The position numbers were made by a program, and so were the translations under genes. A stretch of 64,000 bases of DNA from Laccaria trichodermophora (taxonomy: Eukaryota; Basidiomycota; Agaricomycetes; Agaricales; Hydnangiaceae). The DNA lies in contig JACTVC010000017.1 of the NCBI GenBank assembly GCA_018417955.1, forward strand, positions 434,001 to 498,000, read 5' to 3'. Positions 33,463-43,594 of this stretch are shown here, piece after piece. The notes beneath the pieces were generated by a model that saw only the letters and a program-made list of their open reading frames with translations, was not told the DNA's origin and did not search any database. Each line of letters begins with the position of its first letter. Positions within the stretch are counted from its first letter, which is position 1.

Positions 33463-34812
33463 ATGTCGCGTCCAGGCAAAGCTCGCACGAAGCTTGAAAT
33501 TCATCAAGAACGGGTGAGTTTGTCGAGCCATGATCTTGAGGTCTGCGGACGCGTTGCTCAATCGGTTTGAAGACGATCATCTCTCAAAAGAGCGAAATCG
33601 CGAGGTTGAGAAAGGCCTTACGCGTTTTCTTGGCTGAGGCGCAGGGATCTGAAGACGAAGATGGCTCTTCTTCGGATTCTGAGGCTACGTCGATTGCTTC
33701 GGATGAAGACGTGAAAAAAGAGGGGGAAGAGGGAGAAGACTCTGATGATTCTGACGACTCCCTGCCGACACCCATTTACAACATTCAGAACGAAAGTTGG
33801 GATGATGACTATACCCCCCGCTGTGTTGAATGCCACGGAGAGGTCGTCGAGGGACATTGCGCGTGCTGCGACAAAGAGCATGCCTGGGACCCGGTACAGT
33901 TTGCCCCCTATTTGCGCTATGTATGATCTCATATAAAGATCACAGAAGCTGTACGAAGTATCCCACTCCACGGAGTCCCATGCAATTAGCACCTCCAGGA
34001 GTCGCGCGCCACGAAGCACGACGCCATTACTACGCAAGTCCAAAATCAAGGTAGCTCAACCTCCCAACGCCTACCTCCGTCGCATGGACGAGTACACTCA
34101 GCTTCTCCGACGAGGCGCTACCCGTCTCATGTGCAAAACGTTCCATCTCGAATTCACCAAAGAAGACGGAATCTTCGCCTGGGCCGACCAGAACCTATAT
34201 GAGGAATTTTCAGGGCCGCTCATGAAGCCTGGGGATTTTTGGAAGATCCACCTGGGCCGCCGAATCGAGTTGGATGAAGACGACCTCGACGGGGCGCAGT
34301 TTCTTGAGGAGTTATTAGAGGACGCGCTATATTTCGCGAACCACTTGATACCATGGGAGACTGTGGAGGAGACTCCGGGAATCTGGGTGACACGGTTGGC
34401 GAAGAAGGGTTCGATGGTTAAGATGCTGGAAGATTCGGAGGCGATTGAATTGAAATCGGACGATTCAGAGGGGAGTGATGAGGAACTTGAGGATGAGCAG
34501 GCAAAGTTGAAAGACGTTCAGCCTGGACCTATTCGGGATTTGGAAGAGTATGACAAGGAGGGTGACGAGGTGGAGGAGGATTTCGAAGATGAAACGTGCG
34601 ATATGCTCCTAGACGATCCTGGGTGGGCGACGAGGGCGAACATTTGCGATTCGGGATATCCGAGTGAATCGGAGATGGACGACGAACTCGAAGAGGACGA
34701 CAACACTCTTCCTGATGTGGCTCACGCGGGCGAAGCCACGGCTGACGACGTGGAATTTGTCCAGTCGGATTGTGATAGTGACTTTGATTCTGACCTTGAT
34801 TCTGACACATGA
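33463..34812 (+). CDS. Acidic protein with short Cys motif, unknown family, 412 aa (intact copy)
   Basis: Three exons: 33463-33513 (MSRPGKARTKLEIHQER), 33573-33893, 33946-34812; sum divisible by three. After a short basic coiled N-terminus comes an acidic Ser/Asp/Glu run, then PIYNIQNESWDDDYTPRCVE and a compact Cys cluster C-x2-C-x7-HC-x-CC-x4-H that could bind zinc. The globular C-terminal part contains LLRRGATRLMCKTFHLEFTKE, in two blocks, then EDGIFAWADQ, PGDFWKIHLGR, LDEDDLDG, EDALYF and GIWVTR. It ends in another long acidic tail (FDSDLDSDT). The paralogue at 18717-20037 confirms the exon joins. I recall similar sequences in other mushrooms but cannot name a characterised family. Acidic tails suggest a nuclear or chromatin setting, which is only a guess. 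Confidence 0.8.
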
Positions 34813-35250
34813 GTCAAGCGTAACTTTATACATCACGCCATGTACAGGACCTCCATCTCTTCAAGTCAACACGAATGTGTTCAACATTTCGTCTTAATTA
34901 GGGGGACTGCTCGACTTTTGATCCGACGCGTTACTGACGCGAGCGCTGATGAAAAACAAGGTGATTGCGAGTTAGAGCTTGATTACATAAAAAGTTGACG
35001 GCAGAATTTTCAGAACTTATGGTCCAAAATACATCAGACAATAAATCACATTTCAATCCAGCCAAACGACGTCCAAACCCTGACCTCCGCGCAAAAAATA
35101 TCCCTCGATAATAATACAGTGAAGAACGAAAGATCCCCTCCATAAATATATCATGCACCCCGGGTGTTGAAGCAACACAAAAAAAAACTCCTTCAAAATC
35201 ATGTAGGCCAAGACGAGTCATACGACTGTGAATGTGATGTGTGTGTGGGT

Positions 35251-35310
35251 CTATAAGAAAAACTCTGGTGTCAGTTGAGTCGAATAAAAATGAGAAAGCG
35301 GCGGACGTAC
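35251..35310 (-). other. 3' UTR intron of pheromone gene copy 1
   Basis: Donor GTACGTCC and acceptor CTTATAG, 60 bp, starting 21 nt after the stop codon and followed by ACCCACA. The second copy has the equivalent intron at 37817-37867 (51 bp, GTACGC...TTTTAG, also before ACCCACA). Conservation of both splice sites supports a real UTR intron. Confidence 0.6.
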
Positions 35311-35331
35311 ATGATAACGAGTGGGATGCGT

Positions 35332-35427
35332 TCAGGCAATAACGCAGTAGGCGTTGTTTCCGCTGCCTCCGTCCTCGGAGTTGGTGGGGATGTTGGAGGT
35401 GTTAGAGATGGTGGTGAAAGAATCCAT
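35332..35427 (-). CDS. Farnesylated lipopeptide pheromone precursor, copy 1 (31 aa)
   Basis: Too short for usual ORF calling. From ATG 35427 the peptide starts MDSFTTISNTSNIPTN, continues SEDGGSGNNAY and ends CVIA directly before TGA. CVIA is a CaaX box for farnesylation and carboxymethylation, and the M-D-x-F-T start and Y-C-aliphatic-I-A end match basidiomycete mating pheromone precursors. A charged pair E-D at 18-19 could be the N-terminal processing site, giving a mature peptide of about nine residues ending in Cys; this is inferred. A TATA box lies 56 bp upstream of the ATG. The second copy at 37885 differs at two residues (I13V, S17F), with the CaaX box and processing region unchanged, as expected under selection. 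Confidence 0.85.
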   Translation of the reverse strand: MDSFTTISNTSNIPTNSEDGGSGNNAYCVIA

Positions 35428-35482
35428 GTGTATGATATTTAGGTCGATTTGAGCCTAGAGAAATACGGCGACTGGTGCTGGA

Positions 35483-35489
35483 TTTTATA
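35483..35489 (-). promoter_or_regulatory. TATA box of pheromone gene copy 1
   Basis: GGTATAAAATCC on the minus strand, 56-62 bp upstream of the ATG. The second copy has GGTATAAAATGT at exactly the same spacing. Confidence 0.65.
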
Positions 35490-35601
35490 CCTTGCCGGCG
35501 TTCAAATTCCGGCAACTTTCGATGTGTAAGGGCCGTGCCCTGCTAAACTTGCTTTGACCGTGGCGATAAATCTTGTTGTGACCAGACTATGAGGTTGTAG
35601 T

Positions 35602-35705
35602 CTTATTGTTGAAAGTAAGTATTTTATACTGAGACACGCTTCACAATAAGAGGTGATAAATGGTCTTCTACGATTTTGCGTCGTATAACTTTTTGAAAAC
35701 AATAA
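35602..35705 (-). promoter_or_regulatory. Three ACAATAA motifs upstream of pheromone copy 1
   Basis: ACAATAA occurs at 35602-35610 (inverted), 35643-35650 and 35699-35705. All three are kept upstream of copy 2 at 38169-38177, 38210-38217 and 38264-38270. The ACAAT core is what HMG-box factors bind, and HMG proteins control basidiomycete pheromone genes (Prf1 in Ustilago). A role as pheromone-response elements is inferred. Confidence 0.45.
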
Positions 35706-35883
35706 CGCCACCACTTCTGGGTACATGCGCTAAAGTCAAAGCACAGGCGCCAAGTTGGCGCCAAGGGGCGGCGAGTAGGTTAGTTGAAATTGAAACAGTG
35801 TAAGTCCTAGTCTCTCGTAGACAGACCACGATAAAAGTGAATTTTTTATGTGTTGTATGGTTCACGTTGTATGTGGTCTGTTT

Positions 35884-35956
35884 CATATCACGCCCCCTGA
35901 ACCGTGTCAGAAAGTTGTTATGTAATCTTCGGACTTTGAAAGCTCGTCGCGTCAAT
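35884..35956 (+). repeat. Left inverted-repeat arm
   Basis: Pairs with 37586-37658. It lies about 107 bp upstream of the helicase fragment start, so it may double as promoter sequence. Confidence 0.8.
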
Positions 35957-36062
35957 ATATCTCCACAGTTCCTTCATTGTCGACGCGACATTCAACGATT
36001 TCCAACATTATACTTCTTAAAACTCGATTAATTTACCTCTTGAATGGATTGAAACTTTGAAT

Positions 36063-36550
36063 ATGGCCACAGGAGCCCGCTGGCAGGACCCTATCAGCCT
36101 GGAAGCCATACAAACCATCGTGAAGAAGATTATACCAACATGGATGGACGGCCTGCACCCGGTCCAGCTCGAACTCGTTTCTGCAATCCTCGACGGTCAA
36201 GATATCCTCTGCTGCACCGCAACTGGCAACGGAAAATCAGCAGCCTTTGCTGTTCCTGGTCTTGTTCTCCTCAAATACAATGCACATCCGGACGCATACC
36301 CCGCTGAACTTCTGACCAGAAAAAGACCCATCGGTGTTGTAATCACACCAACAAAGGGACTAGCCAACAATATCGTACATTTCCTACCTTTTTTCTATGT
36401 TGCGCGCTCACCGCTTTCTAGGTTTTCGAACTGTCAAAACTGAAGTTACTGAACGTCTCCGCTTTCTCGTATTGCCACGAAACTCTGAGTGAAGCACGAA
36501 AGGTTGGAACCCGATTGTCAGATGTGATAAATGATTTCTTGAGAGTATAA
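36063..36550 (+). pseudogene. N-terminal fragment of a RecQ/DEAD-type helicase
   Basis: ATG 36063 (MATGARWQDPISLEAIQ); exon 1 ends at 36374, a 47-bp intron follows, and exon 2 is 36422-36550, 146 codons in all. LHPVQLELVSAILDGQDILC (Q-motif region), then CTATGNGKSAAF (Walker A, A-x-x-G-x-GKS) and IGVVITPTKGLANNIV (motif Ia) are clear. The frame then stops at TAA 36548-36550. Motif II (DEAD/DEAH) and the second RecA domain are absent, so the protein cannot be a working helicase. Such helicase genes are repeated in mushroom genomes, often within mobile sequence. Confidence 0.7.
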
Positions 36551-36594
36551 ACGAGCTAATAGCGCCGACTTGGACCTGAGAGATAGTCAGTACA

Positions 36595-37485
36595 TCAAAC
36601 CTCCGAAATTGATATAAAAAAACTAACGATTGGATGTGGGCGTCGTTTCTTTACAATAAAAACACCGCCCTTGCGTGAAGCGGCCATGGACTCCGTGATA
36701 TACCAGGAAACAGGTGCGCGAACATTGTATTTCTCGCATAGCGCAGAAATATTGAACTCTCCTAGAGCTTGCCAAGTTACCAGTTTGAAGTGATCCGGGC
36801 GGTGGCCATTCGTAGAAGCTCGAAGATGCTTTTCGCCACCTGGAACGTTTGTACGAGAAAGCTGGTCAATCTCCCGATGAACATGTGTAGCGACGAGGTT
36901 GGTTGCCCATGAGAATAAGGAAGGACGAGCATGAAATATTTCAGCAGGAGATACAGAAGGAGAGAATGGGGCATGACGCTTGGAATAAAGCGGCGAAGAG
37001 GGTGAGGGTGCACTGTGTTTATGCCCATAGACGAGGACAATAATGTCGGACATCTTGATCTTGTTCCGTCCTTGGAGAAATCGATAGACGGCCTTCGCGT
37101 GAAAAGAACCTCGAGGATCGGACTCCCCTGAGATGCGACTCGGATTGTAGAACAGGACTTCCAAGATTTCTCCAACAGAATCGAACCCAGAGTCTTTCAG
37201 AAGTGCTTCCATTCGCTCAAACTTGTATGCGAGCTTTTGTTCGTCACTGTGGTGAGACTGCCTTAATCACGGTTGGCTCGATGATCCATCCATTAAAACA
37301 TCGAAGGGAGAGCCCAAAGGCGAGAGCGACGTGATAGGTGGTGATTCTTGAAGGTCACTGGGAGAAAAAAGCAGGGAGGAGCTCGACGCGGAAGGTAGGA
37401 GAAGCTTGAAGTATTGAGGCATTTCCGGCACTGCAATGACGGGTGTTTTCTTGTAAGATCGGACATTTCGGACACTTTCTTCCAT
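36595..37485 (-). pseudogene. Repeat-family gene of unknown function with in-frame stop
   Basis: Starts MEESVRNVRSYKKTPVIAV at 37485. The same frame meets TGA at 37267-37269 and then continues open with DEQKLAYKFERMEALLKDSG, FDSVGEILEVLFYNPSRISG, FHAKAVYRFLQGRNKIKM, and later GHRPDHFKLVTWQALGEFN to 36595. A single nonsense codon therefore splits an otherwise open gene. I recall proteins with FLQGR and HRPDHFK-type blocks as multi-copy families in agaricomycetes but cannot name the element. The 3' end is missing where it abuts the helicase fragment. Confidence 0.55.
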
Positions 37486-37585
37486 CGAGGTCAATTTTTC
37501 AATGAAAACTGAATTGAATTTGTAGTGACGGGGAGCGTTGTAAAACTATAAACGCGTCAAGAGTAGGAGGGACAACCGCAATATC

Positions 37586-37658
37586 ATTGACGCGACACGG
37601 TTTCAAAGTCCGAAGATTACATAACAACTTTCTGACACGGTTCGGGGGGCGTGATATG
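37586..37658 (-). repeat. Right inverted-repeat arm
   Basis: Inverted partner of 35884-35956. The broken gene on the minus strand starts about 100 bp inside it, mirroring the left side. Confidence 0.8.
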
Positions 37659-37884
37659 CACAGGACTACCCCAAAGTAGTAATACAAGAATAGAACGAAA
37701 TAACCCCTCCATAAATAAATCTCCCGAGCGTTGCAGCAACGCGAAAAGACTCCCTCAAAATGCGTGTAGTAAACCAGGGCGAGTCACATGGCGGTGAATG
37801 TGATGCGTCTGTGGGTCTAAAAAATTGTAAGCGCATGTGAATGGCACGACAAAACGACAGAGCGTACGTGATAGTGGGGTGCGT

Positions 37885-37980
37885 TCAGGCAATAACGCAG
37901 TACGCGTTGTTACCGCTGCCTCCGTCCTCGAAGTTGGTGGGGACGTTGGAGGTGTTGGAGATGGTGGTGAAAGAATCCAT
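37885..37980 (-). CDS. Farnesylated lipopeptide pheromone precursor, copy 2 (31 aa)
   Basis: ATG 37980; begins MDSFTTISNTSNVPTN, then FEDGGSGNNAY, ending CVIA before TGA. It differs from copy 1 only at residues 13 and 17, upstream of the E-D pair, so the predicted mature lipopeptide is identical. TATA box at 38036-38042, same spacing as copy 1. Farnesylation at Cys28 and secretion through an a-factor-type exporter are inferred from the CaaX pheromone family. Identical mature products suggest dosage or redundancy rather than a new specificity. No STE3-like receptor gene lies in the window, so placement in a B mating-type locus cannot be claimed. Confidence 0.85.
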   Translation of the reverse strand: MDSFTTISNTSNVPTNFEDGGSGNNAYCVIA

Positions 37981-38035
37981 GTGTATGATGTTTAGGTCGA
38001 TTTGAGCCTGTAGAAATTCCGTGAGTTGTGCTACA

Positions 38036-38042
38036 TTTTATA
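38036..38042 (-). promoter_or_regulatory. TATA box of pheromone gene copy 2
   Basis: GGTATAAAATGT on the minus strand, 56-62 bp upstream of the ATG at 37980, matching copy 1. Confidence 0.65.
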
Positions 38043-38320
38043 CCTCGCCGGCGTCCAAGCCCCGGCTTTTTTCGATTGAGCGCCAAGCGCGTCAAGAAAT
38101 AGACTAGGTTGCTTTGTCCTTACGTTTGTCGCTGCTTAAATTCACGACTCGTCGGATGACGTGGTGGCCTTATTGTTAAAAGTGAGGGCTTTGCATTAAG
38201 GAACGCTTCACAATAAGAGGTTATCAATGATTGACAAATTCACGATGTGTACCTTTTTTAAAAACAATAAGGTTGATTCGCTAGACACGCGAAAGTCAAA
38301 GCACGCGTGTTAACAGATGG

Positions 38321-39177
38321 CGAATCGGTCGCCTGGAGTGAAATATTACCAATGGTTGATCATCGATAGACAGGGGGTCAACTTATAAGTCAGACCAGAC
38401 CATATTATCACTTCGGCCGAGGGAGCCTTGTGGCCTGGAGTGAGGTCTCATCAACGTCCTACATCATGTTGGTATACCTATTTCGGAGGCTTGGTAGACC
38501 TGGAATTGGGGGAGCAACTTGAAACATTGGCCTCGTTCATCCAGGAACGAGAACGTATCCAAAATATAACTTTACAAGTTTAATATTTGTTGTAGGGTGC
38601 TGGCTTCTCCCTCAAAATAGCGGTGATGCGCATTGTTATGTCTGATTTTTATGCGGTAAGTATTTTACGGACCTGGAAATGGATTTGTGAACGTGGGGAT
38701 TCCTGAAGGAAACGGAAAATTACCAAGATATATACGCCACCCTACTATCTCCCAACCAATTCTGACGCGTTCCTACCAGACAGCGAGACCACCAACGAGC
38801 AAACTGTCGTCCGAGAGAACCACCCTTGGCTTGTCAGAGAACTTGGTGCTGCGAGCACAGTTCTGTTGCAGTTGGCAGTGGGTTCCGGTTACGCGAAGAC
38901 AAACACGATTCCGGCCTTAGGACCGGGTTTTGCCGACACTTGGCCGACACGCCTCTCCAAATTGCAAGTTGGAAGCGTCACTCGATGGTTGAGCAGATAA
39001 TCGACATTCTATGGTGAGTTTCCTACATATATAAAGTACATGATACGTTCATCATCACTTTCTTTCCTTCCCCCGAGTCACCCGTTCCTTCCACATCCCA
39101 CTCCTTCCACATCTCGTTCCTTCCACATCCCGTTTACTGCCTGCGGCCCTCTACAATCTTTCATTCCCCACATTACC
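38321..39177. other. Intergenic region and GH5 promoter
   Basis: No gene seen. A TATA box (TATATAAA, 39028-39035) lies about 145 bp before the GH5 start codon and is followed by a pyrimidine-rich leader containing TTCCACATC-type short repeats. Confidence 0.5.
39028..39035 (+). promoter_or_regulatory. TATA box of GH5 glucanase gene
   Basis: TATATAAA followed by a C/T-rich stretch running to the ATG at 39178, typical of highly expressed fungal genes. Confidence 0.5.
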
Positions 39178-40911
39178 ATGGTCTCGCTGACGCGACTTCT
39201 ACTAGCATCCGCCTTGATTACCCTCTCCACGATCGTTCCCGCTGTTCACGCCCTTAGTGCCGGATTCCCTTACGAAACGCAAAAGATCCGTGGTGTCAAT
39301 CTGGGCGGATGGCTTGTTCTTGAGGCTAGTTGTCCCCTCGCATATAGTCATGACGGAATCTATAACGACGCGTCCCTCAGCGATGGCTCAAGCCTTCCCT
39401 ATTTGAAGCAACGGGAAATCCGTCCCTCGTTGACGAATGGTCCTTTTGCGAGAGTCAAGATCGGGAGAAGGCTACGCGGGCTCTCAGGCACCATTGGGAC
39501 ACTTGGATCACCGAGGCTGACTTCAGAGAGATTGCCGCTGCTGGGTACGTTTCGCTTCCCTTACTTCCATATTGAAATTCGACACGAGTCTGACGACGTG
39601 TATAGACTCAACCACGTACGACTTCCTATAGGATATTGGGCGTTCGAAACCGCCCCGGGAGAGCCGTACATTAGCGGTCAACTTCCATACCTCGAGAAAG
39701 CCGTGGAATGGGCTGGGAAACATAATATCAAAGTTATCATTGATCTCCATGGTTCTCGCTGACCTATCTTTGACGTATTTTCTTGATTTTGCTGACAATT
39801 ACACGCATATAGGCGCCCCTGGAAGTCAGAATGGGTGAGTTTGTTCATTGTCGCATCCATCTTCTCCCTCAAACCATTTCTATCTAGGTTCGACAATTCC
39901 GGCCATAAACAGAACGCTCCGTGCGCATATATTTCACTTTTTTGCCGTCGCTGATTGATCGGTTCTTAGCGAGTGGCATACCTCTCAGTCATATATTGAC
40001 CGAACCAATGCGATCATCCGGAGGATTGCGATAATGTTCAGAAACAGGACGGGCGTGGTAACGGCTATCGCTCCTCTTAACGAGCAAGCCCATTGCGTCT
40101 CAAACATCACCCTACTAACACAAATTTCAGGCCTGCTGGGTTTTACAGTCAGGACGTCGTCGAAGTCTCAAAGCAGGTACGTCTTCCGCTAGCTAGGTAG
40201 AATATCCTTAACCGATTGACTTCACCCATTAGTATTGGAAGACCAGTTACGAAAGTATTCGGTGAGCATTCTCCCTGCTATGGGAGCACATCTTGCGAAT
40301 GGGCGCTTTCCAGCCATTCTAAGAGCAAAGCCGTCACGATCATACACGACGCCTTCCAGCCTCTGGAAAATTGGAATGGATTCATGACTGGCCCGGGATA
40401 CGAAGGTTCAATGCTGGACACTCATATTTACCAACTATACTCGGTGGCGGTGAGTTGGTCAAACCCAGCACTCTATCCATTTTGAATCTCGCAACAGCAA
40501 AATCGCTACTCTGAAGCCGAGCACATCGCTGAAGCCTGCGATACTAGGAACAGACTCCAGTCCAAAGATCACCTGCCCGTCGTAGTGGGCGAATGGTCGG
40601 TAGCCCCCAACGATTGCGTGAATCGACAATTGGGTTATAGGTCGATGTATGATGGCTCCTACCCTGGTTCTACCCGCGTCGGGTCATGCGAAGGCCTATC
40701 CGGTGACAGCAAGACTTTCAGCTCGAGCTACAAGACGTTCCTCCGGAAATATTGGGAGGCGCAGACGATGTCGTATGAGAAGGGCCAGGGCTGGATAATG
40801 TGGACGTGGAAGACGGAGACGGCAGATGAGTGGAGCTATAAGGCCGGGTTGGCTGGTGGCTGGATACCAAGGAACCCGACGGATTATAAGTATCCCAGGA
40901 TTTGTGGGTGA
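39178..40911 (+). CDS. Secreted GH5 exo-beta-1,3-glucanase
   Basis: Signal peptide MVSLTRLLLASALITLSTIV...VHA. Exon 1 39178-39324 ends GGWLVLE. A GC-AG intron (39325-39380) joins it to exon 2, which reads RWLKPSLFEATGNPSLVDEW, then HHWDTWITEADF, ending at 39544. Later exons give LNHVRLPIGYWAFE, NIKVIIDLHGAPGSQNGF, IAPLNEPAGFYSQDV (Glu acid/base), IIHDAFQPL, LPVVVGEWSVA (Glu nucleophile) and GWIMWTWKTETADEWSY. The intron at 40084-40130 also starts with GC and has a perfect CTAACA branch region. Exo-beta-1,3-glucanases of this group trim cell-wall glucan. Both catalytic glutamates are present. Reading straight through the first intron gives nonsense between conserved blocks, which supports the GC donor. 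Confidence 0.88.
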
Positions 40912-41325
40912 AGACTAACGAACATTTCTTATGAACTATTGACATACCTATGAACGCTCGTTTACGATACACAATACTACCTCACAATTAGGAGCGACTC
41001 TCGCAAAGTACGCATTTGACGTGCTCAGTATTTTTGAGCCAGTTGAGCTGAACTTTCACGTCATTGCGCCCCAGTGCTCCATAGTACTTTTGTGAAGTGT
41101 TGCAATTGTTTTTATTTGCACCCTGTAAGTGATCTGTTGCAGAGGATCGGGGTCAGTTGAGCTCATCCTACAGTTTTGTATCGGGAACTGGTTGTTCCTC
41201 GCTCTGAAATATTCACCATACTCCGTGTAAAACCGACATCGGTCTTCTAATGGTTTGCGACAAACCGCAAACGAAATTGGGCAACAAGAGTTTCTTTCTC
41301 ATCTTCAAATTATATTCTACGTTGT

Positions 41326-43594
41326 TTACATCGATGCCTTGCCTCTAGTTTCATATGGAAGGAGAAGCGCCAAACAGCCAGCAGAAATGACAAGACCGCC
41401 TGCAATGTACACAGGCGCGGTGGTCATGATGTTAGCATATAGCGCGATTATTGGCGCCTTGAACGACATGTCAGTCAGCTTCAACCATATGACTTCAAGA
41501 ACAGCGATGCTCAGGATAACTCCAGAAATTCGCGTCGCTGTCCACACCAACCCATTCCCCGTGCCTCGGTCTTTCGCAGGAAATATTTCAGAAGATATGG
41601 TGTGGAGAACTCCGTACATTATCTGGTTGTATGTTCATTTTAACTTGAGAAAATATTTAAAGTATATGGAATGCACTCACGCTACTGTTGAATACGTATC
41701 CACAATTCCACCCAAGCAGCGCGTTGGAGCTTCGAGCGGTTGTACTTGCGAACAGAAAGGCGCCGGTAAGCCCTGATTGGTCGTTAAATAACCGAAATAG
41801 GATCTGTAATAGAGGACTCGCCTGAGGAAATTGCCAGGGTACCTCTACGCCCGATCCATGTAATTTCTACTGCCCATCCCGCACAGAAAGCGGCAGGCAT
41901 GCCCAGGAAACTTAATATCATTTGCTACAGGGATTCTTCAAAAATGGATTTGACAAAAAAAATGCGCGGATACGTACGTTGCGATATGTGATGAACAAAG
42001 ATGCGTCGCCGAAACGGGCCCCACGGTTTGCGAGCCTAGTGAAAATGAGCAAAATGGAACAAGGAAGAATATGAACGACCCACAGAAAAGGCAGGAAACT
42101 GTCGTATAAAGTTGTTGCGAGACCAACAATACCTATCACAAATTATAGTTAATTCAAACGAGATATACACGGGTTACCTACACCAAAGAAGGAGCAACAG
42201 TGACGTCGAATAGGCCATTTTCCGCGTCGCGAATAATGCCTTGACATGCTTGGTGGTGAAAGCGGATGTCTGACTCATGATGCCTCTCGACTTCTTATCG
42301 GGGCCTTTAGTATCCGCCGAGATGTTACCCACCCTTGTGAGTTCATCCACGGTGAGAGAGGTCGTCTTGGAATTATAAGCCGCGATTTTGTGGATGACGG
42401 CTACAGCTTCGTCATCTTTCCCTACGCCTATAAGATAGCGAGGGCTCTCGGAAAGATTGGAAGCTGAAAGGCGGATAATCCAGAGGAGGACCGTCAGTCC
42501 GCCCAGAGTGAATAAGAGATAACGCCAGCCCATGTTCTCGGATTTATAGCAGGTGGTGGCTGTAATGGGGCAGGAGAATTTGGCGATCAAGGGCCAAGCG
42601 ACCTGTGATTGGATGAGAAACGAAATGGGGATTGAAAAGATCATGGTAGTTACCAAGCTTATGAAGAATTGCCCGAATGACCAAAATACTGCCACGATGG
42701 CCAAGAGGTATTGATGTGACGCTGGAAGGAAATCTAGTAGTGTAGTGATTGACCCAGATTTTCACTAGCGCCATACAAATTTCCTTACCTAAAAATATAG
42801 CAGAGTCTACGGGGAGGTTGCCTATTTCAGGGAAAGACGCTGTAAGCTCAACAATAAAAGCAACTCGGATCAAACGTTGCGTACCCCCAACGCCAATGCC
42901 GAGGACAGCGATCAACGACGCAAGCGTGACGAGATTTTGAGATCCACCAGCTGCCAGTCCAAATGCTCCTGCGATGAACAATGTTGCGTTGAAGGGCCAT
43001 CTGGACGGATCAGGGCGTCAGTGAGGGTACCGCGTGTTGAACGGGACAAAGATGACAGACCGCCGTCCCCAAATGTCGCTTGCTAAACCCCAGGTAACCG
43101 CGCCGACCAAAAACCCAATGTTAGCCGCGAGGGTGAGAAAGGGCCCGTTGAAGTGAAATTCTGCGACAACCGGGGCAAGGATCAAGCTAGTAACTAACTG
43201 CGTGGGGGGTTAATTTATAGATAAGTATGTGAATAAGAGGCCGTTGACTTACGGTCCATACGCTATCACTAAGTCACGAGTTTATGAGACGAATTGACTC
43301 GAAAAAAAGATCGGAGTGGACGTACGCAAAATACCCGAATCCTGCAACGACGAATAAAAGGTACTGATCTTCGTCGAACAACGCATCAACAACTCAAAAA
43401 ATTAAGCAACATACCTGGTATCTCCCCATCCCAATCTCTTCAATTGCCCGGTTCAATATCTTCGTCTTTCCCTGGTATATTGGATCTAATATCCCTTCTT
43501 CGTAGAGACCTGGTATTGGGTTTGTTCCAGCGGATTGAGACCCGCGCTTTCCACCAACGACATTTTTAGGATCGCAGGCGCTTGAAGAGTCCAT
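41326..43594 (-). CDS. MFS transporter, SV2/SVOP-like, copy A
   Basis: Start ATG 43594 (MDSSSACDPKNVVGGKRGSQ); stop at 41326-41328; many introns. Blocks in order: KTKILNRAIEEIGMGRYQ, LLFVVAGFGYFA, LILAPVVAEFHFNGP, GLASDIWGRRSV (MFS motif A, G-x3-D-x2-GRR), TLFIAGAFGLAAGGSQN, NLPVDSAIFLG, WRYLLFTLGGLTVLLW, SESPRYLIGVGKDDEAV, HVKALFATRKMAYSTSLLLL, and APIIALYANIMTTAPVYIAG near the end. Twelve helices are expected. The N-terminal ILNRAI-x-EIG-GxYQ and the P-E-S/P-R-Y-like loop place it in the fungal SV2/SVOP-like branch. The substrate is unknown. A clear paralogue lies in opposite orientation at 45483-47758. Confidence 0.8.

Larger units (their letters stand above)
35095..35760 (-). repeat. Direct duplication, copy 1 (pheromone gene unit)
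   Basis: This segment matches 37670-38320 in the same orientation: the 3' flank (CCCTCCATAAATA, GTGAATGTGATG), the UTR intron, coding sequence, TATA box and upstream ACAATAA motifs all correspond. Divergence is modest in the coding part and larger in the flanks. Confidence 0.85.
35884..37658. mobile_element. Composite degenerate element bounded by 73-bp inverted repeats
   Basis: Left arm 35884-35956 and right arm 37586-37658 are inverted copies with about 93 % identity, sharing CATATCACGCCCCC, GAACCGTGTCAGAAAGTTG, TTATGTAATCTTCGGACTTT and GTCGCGTCAAT. Weaker similarity continues on both sides. Inside, a + strand helicase fragment and a - strand unknown gene both start about 100 bp from an arm and meet tail to tail near 36550-36595, both truncated. 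No clear target-site duplication was found. It may be one TIR element or two copies of one repeat joined tail to tail. It separates the two pheromone units. Confidence 0.65.
37670..38320 (-). repeat. Direct duplication, copy 2 (pheromone gene unit)
   Basis: Same-orientation copy of 35095-35760, carrying its own UTR intron (37817-37867), coding sequence, TATA box and three ACAATAA motifs. It begins about 12 bp beyond the right arm of the inserted element. Confidence 0.85.

Noticed and set aside
35668..36031. Short ORFs on both strands around 35.7-36.0 kb and a similar one at 37.5-37.7 kb
   Set aside because: Their similarity to each other (NRVRKLLCNLRTLK) comes from the inverted-repeat arms, not from a conserved protein.
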